Part shown: positions 7,639-14,783 of the stretch, piece by piece
Layout of the letters: each line of letters opens with the position of its first letter
Position numbering within the stretch: the stretch's first letter is position 1
DNA from: G963665595 sp963665595
GTDB taxonomy: Bacteria; Actinomycetota; Coriobacteriia; Coriobacteriales; CADBOM01
Direction: 5' to 3'
Assembly (NCBI GenBank): GCA_963665595.2
Contig: CAXXJK010000007.1
Span: 1-39,596 of the forward strand
Length of the DNA: 39,596 nucleotides
Notes under the pieces: model-generated
What the model was told of the DNA's origin: nothing
The model's input: the letters and a program-made list of their open reading frames with translations, nothing else
The model's database searches: none
Made by a program: the position numbers and the translations under genes

Positions 7639-8162
7639 TGACCAACACCTACCTTCGAAGATCGTCGATTGTTCGCTTGGAGTTTTGAATCGACCCAGCG
7701 ACAGTTCTCTGGGCTATAGTCGCCATTGACGTCAATCCGATCGATAGTGCATTGCATGTAAGGAGCATTAGGGTCATAGCCAGCAGAAAAAGCCCATTCC
7801 ATAAATGGACGAAAATCAGCCGCCCATTCTTTGCATAATCGAATTCCTCGACCGCCATAATTCGCGTAATCTTTTCGATTGACATCGAGGCACCGTTGGT
7901 TCATGGCATGCCACACTCCGTATAGTCGCGATCCTTCTTGTCCGTGTTTTGCATTGTTCTGATTCCGTTGGGCTAGCTGCTCTGAACGGAGACAGCCACA
8001 CGATCTCGTGTTTCCTGAGCGTAATTCACCTGATGGCAGAGATGTCGTGTTTCCGCAAGCACATTGACAAAGCCATAGGGCATGACCCCCCTTTGTGCCA
8101 ACTCTCTCGATAGCTTCAAGCCTGCCGAATCGGTTTCCAGTAATATCCAAGAACGCTCCCAT
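7635..8162 (-). CDS. HNH/homing-endonuclease-like protein with N-terminal zinc ribbon
   Basis: This 175-residue protein has an N-terminal GNRFGRLEAIERVG followed by CQCACG and SCGC cysteines (32-37, 55-57), a compact zinc ribbon. Residues 79-160 contain RLYGVWHAMNQRC, NYGGRGIRLCKEW and TIDRIDVNGDYSPENCRW. This arrangement is typical of a large phage family often linked to HNH-type or AP2-like homing endonucleases. The canonical catalytic histidines are not all evident, so nuclease activity is inferred. It is packed between the SMC-like and Sak4 genes with overlapping ends, so it is translated as part of the operon and not as a free insertion. Confidence 0.6.
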   Translation of the reverse strand: MGAFLDITGNRFGRLEAIERVGTKGGHALWLCQCACGNTTSLPSGELRSGNTRSCGCLRSEQLAQRNQNNAKHGQEGSRLYGVWHAMNQRCLDVNRKDYANYGGRGIRLCKEWAADFRPFMEWAFSAGYDPNAPYMQCTIDRIDVNGDYSPENCRWVDSKLQANNRRSSKVGVGQ

Positions 8163-9451
8163 TAAAAGCCCCCGTTCGGGTCAAACGTCACGGTAGGAGT
8201 AGCTACTTCTTCTAGGCTGCCATAGCCGTCCTCGATGATGATTGAACACTCGGCGCCTGTGCTTACGCGCGTGGCAATTACTTGTAGGCCCTCAGCCTCG
8301 GCCCATGCCCCGAACTCCTGCAGCGTCTCGGTGTCTAGTTGCTCCAGCTTGTCCACAAGAACAAAGCCGCACTCAGGCTTGAGCTCGCGAACGATGGCGG
8401 TAGATACTCTCAACTGCTCAGAGCCACTCATGTTGTCCCACTTTTGCCCGTTGTATACGAGCTCACCGTGGTCAACAGATAGTTCGGGAAGTGGCATCTT
8501 TGCTCCTTCGAGGAGCGCGACCTTCTCAGTGCGAACCTTCTCGATCTGCTCGTTTAGCTCTGCGTACTGCCCCTCGAGTTCATCAGCAGCCGCTTCAGCT
8601 GTTGCCTTAGCTTGGTTCGTCCTGACCTTCTCATTAGTGGTCTCAATATCAGCGATGCTCTGCTCAATCTCGGCAGTACTCTCATCTTGTAGCTCCTGGG
8701 CTGATTTTCTCGCGGTCTCAAGCAATGTCTCGACGTCGGCACGTTTGCGCTGTGCCGCTTCGAGAACCTTCTGTGCAGCGACCACATCGTCATCGGCTTG
8801 GGCGGCCTCGGAGAGTAGTTGCTCGGCCCGGTTGCGAATGCGTTGGTTCTCTCCGTTTTTCGATAGAAGCGCTTGTTGCTTCTGGACTAGTTCGGCAACG
8901 CTCACTGGTTCCGCCGGCGCTTCTGCGTAGACGGGCATCTCGTCAGCTGCTCCACGCTTCTGACGGGCAAGCTGGCCAATAGTTAAGCGTTGGTTTGCGA
9001 GAGTGTCTTCTTGTTGCTCAAGGACTGTCAGTTTGTCTCCTACGCCGATGATGCCGAGGAGTGTTTGCGCCTTCTCTTTATCCGTGGCCATAAGAAAGCG
9101 GGGAAGATCTATCGCAAGTTTCTCGACGAAAGAATCAAGCAACTGCTGTCCCGACTTGCCGCCTTCGGGGTCGATCACCTTCAAGTCGCTGTTCTTTCCT
9201 TTGCGCTCGACTACAAGACCGTTTGATAGCACAATCTTGAGATGTGGGTCGGTTGCGGATCCTTCACGTCCGGGGTCGCTTGGTCGGTAGCGATCGCCAC
9301 CAAGAGCCCACGCAATGGAATCAAGTACACTCGTCTTGCCCTGGTTGTTCTTCCCGCCGATTACGGTAAGCCCGTTCGCTGTAGGCTCAAGCATTACTGC
9401 TTTTACCCGTTTGACGTTCTCTATCTGCAGGCTGTTAATTTTGACTGTCAT
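8162..9451 (-). CDS. SMC/RecF-like AAA ATPase
   Basis: The start is taken as ATG 9451, which has GAGGAGG upstream; the frame extends to 9679 but that part overlaps the ParB-like gene. The 429-residue product has Walker A GGKNNQGKTS (32-41), a long alanine/glutamate coiled coil (about 190-320), an ABC-type signature MSGSEQLRVS near 341 and Walker B VLVDKLEQLD near 365. Head-coil-head ATPases of this kind (Rad50/SbcC/RecF-like) handle DNA ends or gaps in phage recombination modules. It overlaps the ParB-like gene by 17 bases. No partner nuclease (SbcD-like) is visible in the window. Confidence 0.8.
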   Translation of the reverse strand: MTVKINSLQIENVKRVKAVMLEPTANGLTVIGGKNNQGKTSVLDSIAWALGGDRYRPSDPGREGSATDPHLKIVLSNGLVVERKGKNSDLKVIDPEGGKSGQQLLDSFVEKLAIDLPRFLMATDKEKAQTLLGIIGVGDKLTVLEQQEDTLANQRLTIGQLARQKRGAADEMPVYAEAPAEPVSVAELVQKQQALLSKNGENQRIRNRAEQLLSEAAQADDDVVAAQKVLEAAQRKRADVETLLETARKSAQELQDESTAEIEQSIADIETTNEKVRTNQAKATAEAAADELEGQYAELNEQIEKVRTEKVALLEGAKMPLPELSVDHGELVYNGQKWDNMSGSEQLRVSTAIVRELKPECGFVLVDKLEQLDTETLQEFGAWAEAEGLQVIATRVSTGAECSIIIEDGYGSLEEVATPTVTFDPNGGF

Positions 9452-10733
9452 CGTCTGCCTCCTCCTCTTGGTTAGTAAGTGGTGCTTCTTTGAATGCGTC
9501 GTAGAAAGCGCGCTCTGTGGCGGATAGTTCGTAACCGTCCGTAAAGAAGAGCAGAACAGCAGTCTGAAAGTAATGGACCTCTTCTTCGTCGTGTCTATTT
9601 GGGCTTTCTGTTGCTCTAGACCAGCCAGTTCCGTAAAGGACTGGCAGTATGTCTTCCATGAGCGCAAAAGAATATGCATTTACATTGACTTTTACTTCGG
9701 TGCCGAAGAGAGTATTGAAACTACCAGGATGGAAGTATTCGAGGTCGCAAGCTTGCTCTGTTTCGATAAGTTCCTCAAGTACAGCTTTGACGCTCGGGGC
9801 TTGATGGATATTATCTGCAATCCAGACCGCGCGACGCTTCCTGTCTGCTTCGGCAAGTTGTCGAGTCTGGTCTTGTCTGATGCGACGGGCTTCTTCTTCT
9901 GGGTCGGGGGCGGGTGCCTCTTCAGCTCTCTTAACCCTTATGTAAGTCCAATAACCGCAGGACTGGACTACCACGATCTCTGATGCCTCGATTAGCTCCG
10001 CAAGCCTTGCGTGGAATCCTTCTTTGTCGAAGGAATCTCCTGTGCAGTAAGAGCCGTTATGGTCGTATCCCCTGTAAGAGATGTCGCTATCTTCGTCGTA
10101 GAAGGGGATATTCAGTTCTGCGCATATGGCCTTTGCAACCTTCGTATTCTCCTTCTGTTTTATCTTTGACCGGATGCTGCTTGCCTTCCATCCCCAATCC
10201 TTCTCACTGCAATTCGAGAGTTCCTTTACCGCTTCTGGATCGTCGGCGAATTCAGCAATTGCATATAAGCGGTCGAGCGTCATGTCTTCTGCAGCATCGT
10301 CAATCTTGGTCATCGCCTTATTAATCCTCATGGCGTCGCCAGCTTTTAAGCGAGCAGTCTTCTCGATTTTTGCGGGGTCCACGCCGAGAAGAAGCATCTG
10401 CTGTACGCCACGAGACTTCTCGATATCACTCAGCTGAACTTTGTCATCAGTGGCAAGCATGGCAATCATGGAGTTGGCTTCGCTGATGTCATCGCACACC
10501 ACTACGTTGCACTGCGCGATCTTGTTCTGCTTGATGGCACGGTAGCGACGCTCTCCGTCAATAATGCGATATATACCACCGTCTTGTACAACCACAGGTG
10601 GGTTAATCGGTTCGCCTGGGTTCATCTCATTAAGCTCAAAAGACGCGGCTAGTGCGTCAATGTCGCCAAACTCTTTTCTGGGGTTCTTCTCGTCGGGAAA
10701 GATATCCTCGACGCTCACCTTCCTTAATTCCAC
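9435..10733 (-). CDS. ParB/Srx-fold nuclease-like protein
   Basis: The preferred start is GTG 10733, with AGGAG seven bases upstream and 10 bases after the preceding stop; an in-frame ATG at 10772 has no good ribosome site. The N-terminus has FPDEKNPRKEFGD and then IIDGERRYRAI, the conserved signature of the ParB N-terminal domain. The middle (LSDIEKSRGVQQML) resembles the ParB helix-turn-helix region. The C-terminal 200 residues are charged and of unknown fold. With no ParA nearby, a DNA-binding or nuclease role in replication is more likely than partition. Confidence 0.75.
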   Translation of the reverse strand: MELRKVSVEDIFPDEKNPRKEFGDIDALAASFELNEMNPGEPINPPVVVQDGGIYRIIDGERRYRAIKQNKIAQCNVVVCDDISEANSMIAMLATDDKVQLSDIEKSRGVQQMLLLGVDPAKIEKTARLKAGDAMRINKAMTKIDDAAEDMTLDRLYAIAEFADDPEAVKELSNCSEKDWGWKASSIRSKIKQKENTKVAKAICAELNIPFYDEDSDISYRGYDHNGSYCTGDSFDKEGFHARLAELIEASEIVVVQSCGYWTYIRVKRAEEAPAPDPEEEARRIRQDQTRQLAEADRKRRAVWIADNIHQAPSVKAVLEELIETEQACDLEYFHPGSFNTLFGTEVKVNVNAYSFALMEDILPVLYGTGWSRATESPNRHDEEEVHYFQTAVLLFFTDGYELSATERAFYDAFKEAPLTNQEEEADDDSQN

Positions 10734-10743
10734 TTTCGTTCTC

Positions 10744-11331
10744 CTAACTGGGGGAATGGTCAATATCCCCATTCATTTCGATTTTTTTACGAGGGTTTGT
10801 CCCTGTGCTCTTGCGCATTCGGCCAAGTCTTACTTTTGCCGCGTCATACCTGTACTTCAAGCAGCGGTATTCCCATGCTTCTAAAGCTAGGAGGTGTTCT
10901 GCTTTTATTCGTTCTAGCTCGTAAAGGCTGCCGTTTTTGCAAGGTGGCATTGTGGGGCGAGTTGGTACTCTTCTTGTTTCTCTAAGCGTTTCTGATTCTT
11001 CATACGTAGCACGTTGTTCGGGTGTCATGCTTGCCATCACGTCAGCACACGCTGCTTCTCTTCCCGCCAAGTGGTCTCTCTTTGAGCAGACACGACATTT
11101 GCCAGTATCCTTATCCACGTAGCCCCTCCAGGAAGCGCATTCTGTACACCAGACGAGTTGGGTCTTGTAGCATCTAAGCGAAAGCCCTAGACGCGCTGCT
11201 GTGCGCTCTACGCTTTTCTTAGACCGCCTGAGTTGTTGACATATCTCCCGACGTGGGAGCCTCCCTGCCGCATCCACTAGAAAGCGGATCTCGGACGTTG
11301 TCCAGTCAACTCGCTCAGCCCCCTTGCGCAC
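10744..11331 (-). CDS. DNA-binding protein with Myb/SANT-like helix-turn-helix and zinc ribbon
   Basis: This 195-residue protein begins with WTTSEIRFLVDAAGRLPRRE and a matching recognition helix (KSVERTAARLGLS), a Myb/SANT-like helix-turn-helix found in phage regulators. CTEC and CRVC pairs (about 62-83) make a zinc ribbon. The C-terminal half is basic and helical. The start abuts the stop of the preceding gene. It could regulate early or late genes. No other late-activator candidate is obvious in this phage, so it is a fair suspect for binding the four late repeats, but that is speculation. Confidence 0.6.
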   Translation of the reverse strand: MRKGAERVDWTTSEIRFLVDAAGRLPRREICQQLRRSKKSVERTAARLGLSLRCYKTQLVWCTECASWRGYVDKDTGKCRVCSKRDHLAGREAACADVMASMTPEQRATYEESETLRETRRVPTRPTMPPCKNGSLYELERIKAEHLLALEAWEYRCLKYRYDAAKVRLGRMRKSTGTNPRKKIEMNGDIDHSPS

Positions 11332-11712
11332 TTACCCAATCACCTCCTGCTTAGCAATTCTCCAGCTGCGAACAGCGGGACGTTTGCCCGTAATGCGATG
11401 GTATTCAGTGCATAGCCATGTAGTTGCGCTATAGCTGTCTAGTGCGTCTGTATATCTAGGCATTGCGTAGCAGATAAGCTGAGGATCGCCCATGATGAGT
11501 AGCCTCAATAAGCACTGCCAGCAGTGATGACTGAACCCAGTGAACAGATCCTCCATTGTTTTGAAGGACTCGAATTCTCCTTGTGACTTGGCGTATCTAC
11601 TAACTGCGCTTCGGAACACTTCAAAGTTGTTCTTTTCACCAGTAGAGTCGAGCGTATGAAGAGAGGCCCAAACTAGTGCCCTCCGTGCACCATCTTGTGC
11701 TGTCACTACCAT
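11332..11712 (-). CDS. hypothetical phage protein
   Basis: The product of 126 residues is read from ATG 11712, which overlaps the stop of the small membrane gene (ATGGTAG). GTG 11721 is an alternative with GAGGT close by; the longer frame up to 11868 overlaps two other genes and is unlikely. The sequence is mixed alpha-helical with three cysteines and five tryptophans, without a recognised motif. The gene ends one base before the HTH/zinc protein starts. Its function is unknown. Confidence 0.5.
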   Translation of the reverse strand: MVVTAQDGARRALVWASLHTLDSTGEKNNFEVFRSAVSRYAKSQGEFESFKTMEDLFTGFSHHCWQCLLRLLIMGDPQLICYAMPRYTDALDSYSATTWLCTEYHRITGKRPAVRSWRIAKQEVIG

Positions 11713-11822
11713 GGCAACCACCCGTACCTCGTGTAAAGGTAGGCAAGGCTCATTGCTGCTGGGATTGCGAAGAACAGCGCAGCGACTAGAAGCGCTCCTA
11801 TGAATTCCCGCCGGCGCATCAT
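11706..11822 (-). CDS. 38-residue single-span membrane protein
   Basis: This short frame starts at ATG 11822, overlapping the stop of the excisionase-like gene as ATGA, and ends with TAG overlapping the next start. The peptide has a basic N-terminus (MMRRREF), a hydrophobic stretch of about 20 residues (GALLVAALFFAIPAAM) and an aromatic tail. It therefore looks like a one-span membrane peptide. The tight coupling on both sides supports it being translated. Its role is unknown; small phage membrane peptides include inhibitors and exclusion factors. Confidence 0.5.
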   Translation of the reverse strand: MMRRREFIGALLVAALFFAIPAAMSLAYLYTRYGWLPW

Positions 11823-12061
11823 TCCAGGCCTGCTTTCCGACGAAGCCAATCAGGGAGCTCGGCGACAATTACGCAGTAGCTACTCTTGCCGACTTTGAAT
11901 CCTGGAATCCGCTGTTCTGGGTTCTTTACTTTGCTCTGGCTCAATACCCAGTCATAGGAACGGTTGAGTATTTGAGCAGCTTCTTTTAGGTCACAGGTGA
12001 GGAAGGGGTAGTCTTGCGGCTTGCTTTGAATTTCTCGTTCCCGATCGATTACTTCGCTCAT
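11819..12061 (-). CDS. excisionase-like small helix-turn-helix protein
   Basis: This 80-residue protein starts at ATG 12061, overlapping the stop of the antirepressor's true C-terminal frame as ATGA. The core FLTCDLKEAAQILNRSYDWVL is a winged-helix MerR/excisionase-type recognition segment, followed by IPGFKVGKSSYCVIVAELPDWL, as in HTH_17-type Xis proteins. It would bend DNA for excision or act as a regulator. A naive reading joins it to the antirepressor frame as one 364-residue protein, but that chimera results from the frameshift described for 12058-12913. Confidence 0.6.
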   Translation of the reverse strand: MSEVIDREREIQSKPQDYPFLTCDLKEAAQILNRSYDWVLSQSKVKNPEQRIPGFKVGKSSYCVIVAELPDWLRRKAGLE

Positions 12062-12913
12062 GACACCACCTGCGCATATCTCTCGATGAAATATCGCTGG
12101 CCTTTTCCTGTTACCATCGTGGTGAAGTCGACATGAACACCACCGCCAGATGCGGGGCGGTGCGACTCTTTGACGCGCAAAACGCCTAACTTGCAAGCCT
12201 TCTGCGAAGGCACGATGTTCCCATTGCGATTGCGGCGGGTGTAGCCATCGGCCATGAGGCGCTTGTGTAGGAGGTTCCTGCCACCAGCCCCATGCGCTTC
12301 CTGGGACCTGCTGCAGGATGAGAGATAGGTCGGCCACGTTTATCTCGTCTTTAGTTACAATTACTGCGTCAGCGAGTGCTGCGCGAGGCCTGAGAGCGTC
12401 TATCTCCTTCTTCTGGTTCTCAATGAGGCTATTAGCTACTAGAAGAGCTTTCGCGACCACAATCTCTGGAGGGTCTGTTTCCTGTCCCGCAATGTAGCCA
12501 CCGTGCTTATTTATTGATGGAAGAACATCGTGGGTCACCCATCGCTGCACGCCTTTGACCGTTTCGCGGATGCTCTTATCCTTAATACGCCCCGATTGGC
12601 GGAGCAATACTGCGTGATAGAAACCTGCCTCGGTAACCGTGGACAAGAGCTGATTGCCTCCAGGGGTGGGTATTAGACGCCCACCCTTTTCATCCTCGTC
12701 TAAAGCCCTCAACATATCCTTAGCGCTTTGATGGCTGAGAACCTTTGCCAAGTCGGTAGCGATGATTTCGGCTTTGCCGTCTACGACAATCAGGCGAAGC
12801 TTTCCGAAAGCTTTGTGATAGAACTCCTGAATTGAGGGTGTCGCTTCGTCCGACATCCTTACAGTTATTCCACTTTGTGTTGTTTCTTCAAAAATGTTAA
12901 ACTGTTCTTGCAT
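12058..12913 (-). pseudogene. phage antirepressor, BRO-N plus KilAC domains, with a one-base frameshift
   Basis: The gene starts at ATG 12913 with AAAGGAG upstream. Residues 30-145 match the BRO N-terminal domain (IIATDLAKVLSH, STVTEAGFYHAVLLRQSGR, WVTHDVLPSINKHGGYI). After the INVADLSLILQQ segment the reading frame loses similarity at the four-base run 12288-12291. The KilAC continuation (RNLLHKRLMADGYTRR ... VTGKGQRYFIERY) is in the +1 frame and stops at 12058. Dropping one base of the run gives 284 residues, the usual antirepressor size. The protein would counter the CI repressor on induction. The shift is either a sequence error, real inactivation, or phase variation. Confidence 0.78.
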
Positions 12914-12939
12914 TTTAAGTACTCCTTTCTGGAGATACG

Positions 12940-12968
12940 AAAGGCCACAGCTGGTACCTGTGGCCTTT
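12940..12968 (-). terminator. hairpin between cro-like gene and antirepressor
   Basis: A perfect 11-bp inverted repeat (aaaggccacag at 12940-12950, its complement at 12958-12968) has a 7-base loop and overlaps the stop of the Cro-like gene. The T tract on the minus strand is weak (TTTCGTAT). It probably acts as a partial terminator or attenuator that limits early transcription beyond the first gene. Confidence 0.5.
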
Positions 12969-13164
12969 ACTTTTCTGACAGAAGCTCTGCAACAGGGATT
13001 TCGTAATACTTCGCAATCTTTTCCATCGTTGCAAGGGTTGGATTTACTTGGTTTCCTTTCTCAATCTCGTATAGGGTGTTTTCGGTTAAGCCTGTCTCGA
13101 TTGCTACTTCTCTCTGCGCAACCCCTTTCCTTTTTCGTAACTTCTTAATGACTTGTCCGTTCAT
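12967..13164 (-). CDS. Cro-like XRE-family transcriptional repressor
   Basis: This 65-residue protein is almost entirely an HTH_3/XRE domain: GQVIKKLRKRKGVAQREVA, ETGLTENTLYEIEKGNQVNP and a final KIAKYYEIPVAELL. It is the first gene of the leftward early operon and is divergent from the CI-like repressor, the classical position of Cro. It has a strong GGGAGGTGAGC ribosome site. Its promoter lies at 13216-13244. It would bind the operators at 13180-13280 to favour lytic growth. Confidence 0.82.
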   Translation of the reverse strand: MNGQVIKKLRKRKGVAQREVAIETGLTENTLYEIEKGNQVNPTLATMEKIAKYYEIPVAELLSEK

Positions 13165-13215
13165 AGCTCACCTCCCTTTAGCACACGGTTACCGAGTAAT
13201 TTCGGATTAATCAAA

Positions 13216-13244
13216 ATACTACTAAGTCTCCGTGTACTAGTCAA
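13216..13244 (-). promoter_or_regulatory. early leftward promoter (PR-type)
   Basis: On the minus strand, TTGACT (13239-13244) and TAGTAT (13216-13221) are separated by exactly 17 bases and drive the Cro-like gene. The spacer contains one of the operator-like half sites, so repressor binding would block polymerase directly. Its -35 box overlaps the -35 region of the opposing promoter. Confidence 0.75.
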
Positions 13245-13266
13245 GAAGAATATTTAGAAATATAAT
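13238..13266 (+). promoter_or_regulatory. repressor maintenance promoter
   Basis: A perfect TATAAT (13261-13266) lies 17 bases after a weak TAGTCA (13238-13243), giving a transcript that starts about 23 bases before the repressor gene. The weak -35 and its overlap with the opposing -35 suggest mutual exclusion of the two promoters. Confidence 0.65.
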
Positions 13267-13295
13267 GGGTAACTGTGTAATAAAGGAGGAACGCT

Positions 13296-13982
13296 ATGCT
13301 TTATGAGTTAAAAAGGATACGCAAAGCAAGTGGTTTGTCTCAGGTTGAGGCAGCAGCCCATTTTGGCGTGCCTCTCGGAACATATAGAAATTGGGAACAA
13401 TGTATATATATGCCTAGAGAGAATAAAACTCTACTTAAAATAGCCCGCTTCTTTGAAGTTACGGTTGAAGAGCTCTTTGGCTATGACATGGTTTCTCCGG
13501 GTGCATTTTCTTTTATTCACGAGGAAGAGGATGGTGTTGTGGCCCTGCCACTTTTTGGCCGCATCGCGGCAGGAAAGCCGCTCGAGATGGACGCGGTAGA
13601 AGACCACCTTCAGATCTCAAGAGCTCTCTTCAGGCGATATCCGGAGGCTTTCTTCCTGCGCATTGAGGGCAGCTCCATGAACCGAGTGCTGCCCAACGGC
13701 TCCTTCGCTCTTATCGATCCCAGAAAGAAGGAGGAGGACGTGGTGAGCGGGCACATCTATGCTCTATGCGTGAATGGATATGACGCCACGGTCAAAGTCG
13801 TGAAGAAACTAGCAAACGGATACACTCTTATTCCGGACAGCACTGATCTTACATACAAGCCTCAGACTTTCGATTATGGTGAGCCAGGGACTGACGAGGT
13901 TACTATAATAGGAGAAGTGGTGTGGTATACCGTGCCACCAGACTTCATGAGCAATTACCAATATGCAGTAATGGATATCTAG
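13296..13982 (+). CDS. CI-like repressor, XRE domain plus S24 self-cleavage domain
   Basis: This 228-residue lysogeny repressor has an N-terminal helix-turn-helix at about 4-60 (SGLSQVEAAAHFGVPLGTYRNWE). The LexA-like S24 domain has its likely cleavage bond at A92-G93 in GRIAAGK, the nucleophile Ser127 in GSSMN and the general base Lys167 in ATVKVV. This makes it a RecA-responsive repressor, so induction by DNA damage is expected. It has an AAAGGAGGAA ribosome site and its own promoter at 13238-13266. It maintains lysogeny by binding the cluster at 13180-13280. The length and layout are typical. Confidence 0.9.
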   Translation: MLYELKRIRKASGLSQVEAAAHFGVPLGTYRNWEQCIYMPRENKTLLKIARFFEVTVEELFGYDMVSPGAFSFIHEEEDGVVALPLFGRIAAGKPLEMDAVEDHLQISRALFRRYPEAFFLRIEGSSMNRVLPNGSFALIDPRKKEEDVVSGHIYALCVNGYDATVKVVKKLANGYTLIPDSTDLTYKPQTFDYGEPGTDEVTIIGEVVWYTVPPDFMSNYQYAVMDI

Positions 13983-13994
13983 GAAAGGGTAACC

Positions 13995-14702
13995 ATGAAG
14001 AAGATCGTAGCTATAGCATCCTGCTTTATTCTTGCTATTTCAGTAGTCGGTCTTGTGGGGTGTTCGGGTAGCATGCCGAACAATCCGTCAAGCCCGGCAA
14101 GCGCAACTACTAGCTCAAGCACACACAGCCCATTGGTTGTGTCGGAGTCTGCTTACCACACAAATAAGTATGGCAGTGTTGAATATGTCGCTATTATAGA
14201 GAACCCAAATAGTGAGTGGGTGGCTGACTCGGTTCAGGTAAAGGTCACCGCAAAAGACGCAAAGGGGACTATTCTTTTTACTAATACTGAGTACGTTTCT
14301 TATATTTTCGCAAATGGGAAAAAGGCTATACAGGGTCAGTCTTCTTCTGGGTCCCCGGCGACGGTAACTTTTGAACCTGTTGTAAAGACAAGCGGATGGT
14401 CGAAAGAATCGACGCAAGCGGGGGACACAGACGCTCTTTTTCCGATAACAAATCTTAATGAAGTTACTTCAGCGTATGGATCGGTGACATTTACTGGTGA
14501 GATTGCAAATAATCTTAAAGAGGACGTAAGCGCCTTGAAGGTATGCGTTGTTCTCCGAGATGGGGAGGGGAAGCTAATTTCTGGATATTCTACCTACGCT
14601 AGCAATCTTCCGCCAGGAGGGTCGAGCGCGTTTCAGGTCTACGCTTACAGCGACGTTCCAGCCCATGCCACCATAGAAGCCTATGTTGATCACGCTTACT
14701 AG
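13995..14702 (+). CDS. surface lipoprotein with two FxLYD-like domains, lysogenic cargo
   Basis: This 235-residue protein begins with a lipoprotein signal (MKKIVAIASCFILAISVVGL) and the lipobox LVGCS with Cys23. After a Ser/Thr/Pro-rich linker, two related beta domains (about 55-135 and 157-235) repeat the pattern YGSVxYxxxIENPxxxxVxxxxVxVxxxDxxGxxL, as in FxLYD domains. It is expressed with the repressor (12-base gap) before the integrase, the position used by superinfection-exclusion lipoproteins such as Ltp of phage TP-J34. It would be anchored outside the membrane of a lysogen. An exclusion or fitness role is inferred from position and export, not from a matching domain. Confidence 0.72.
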   Translation: MKKIVAIASCFILAISVVGLVGCSGSMPNNPSSPASATTSSSTHSPLVVSESAYHTNKYGSVEYVAIIENPNSEWVADSVQVKVTAKDAKGTILFTNTEYVSYIFANGKKAIQGQSSSGSPATVTFEPVVKTSGWSKESTQAGDTDALFPITNLNEVTSAYGSVTFTGEIANNLKEDVSALKVCVVLRDGEGKLISGYSTYASNLPPGGSSAFQVYAYSDVPAHATIEAYVDHAY

Positions 14703-14748
14703 ATAAAAGAAAAACAGCCCCGACTCTCCGCGAAGACAACCGGGACTG
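14702..14748 (-). terminator. leftward intrinsic terminator between lipoprotein and integrase
   Basis: Arms cagccccg (14715-14722) and cgggactg (14741-14748) pair with one mismatch. On the minus strand the stem is followed by TTTTTCTTTTAT. It therefore stops leftward transcripts, most likely late transcripts that run past attP and antisense through the integrase. It may also impede rightward readthrough from the repressor. Confidence 0.5.
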
Positions 14749-14783
14749 CAACCTCTCAATACGAAAGGCAAGGTGATTCTACC

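Larger units (their letters stand above)
13180..13280. promoter_or_regulatory. lysogeny operator cluster (three related sites)
   Basis: Three similar 14-base sites share AGNACACNG-type sequence: agcacacggttacc (13180-13193, plus), agtctccgtgtact (13225-13238, minus) and gggtaactgtgtaa (13267-13280, minus). Spacing is about 42-45 bases, near four helical turns. The first lies at the start of the leftward transcript, the second in the spacer of the early promoter, and the third at the start of the repressor transcript. They are probable CI/Cro operators. Confidence 0.55.

Noticed and set aside
8235..8930. Rightward Ser/Ala/Cys-rich frame of 231 codons
   Set aside because: It is the antisense image of the SMC-like coiled coil.
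11819..12913. A single 364-residue protein
   Set aside because: The middle third is a wrong-frame reading of the KilAC domain; two genes joined by a one-base frameshift explain it better.
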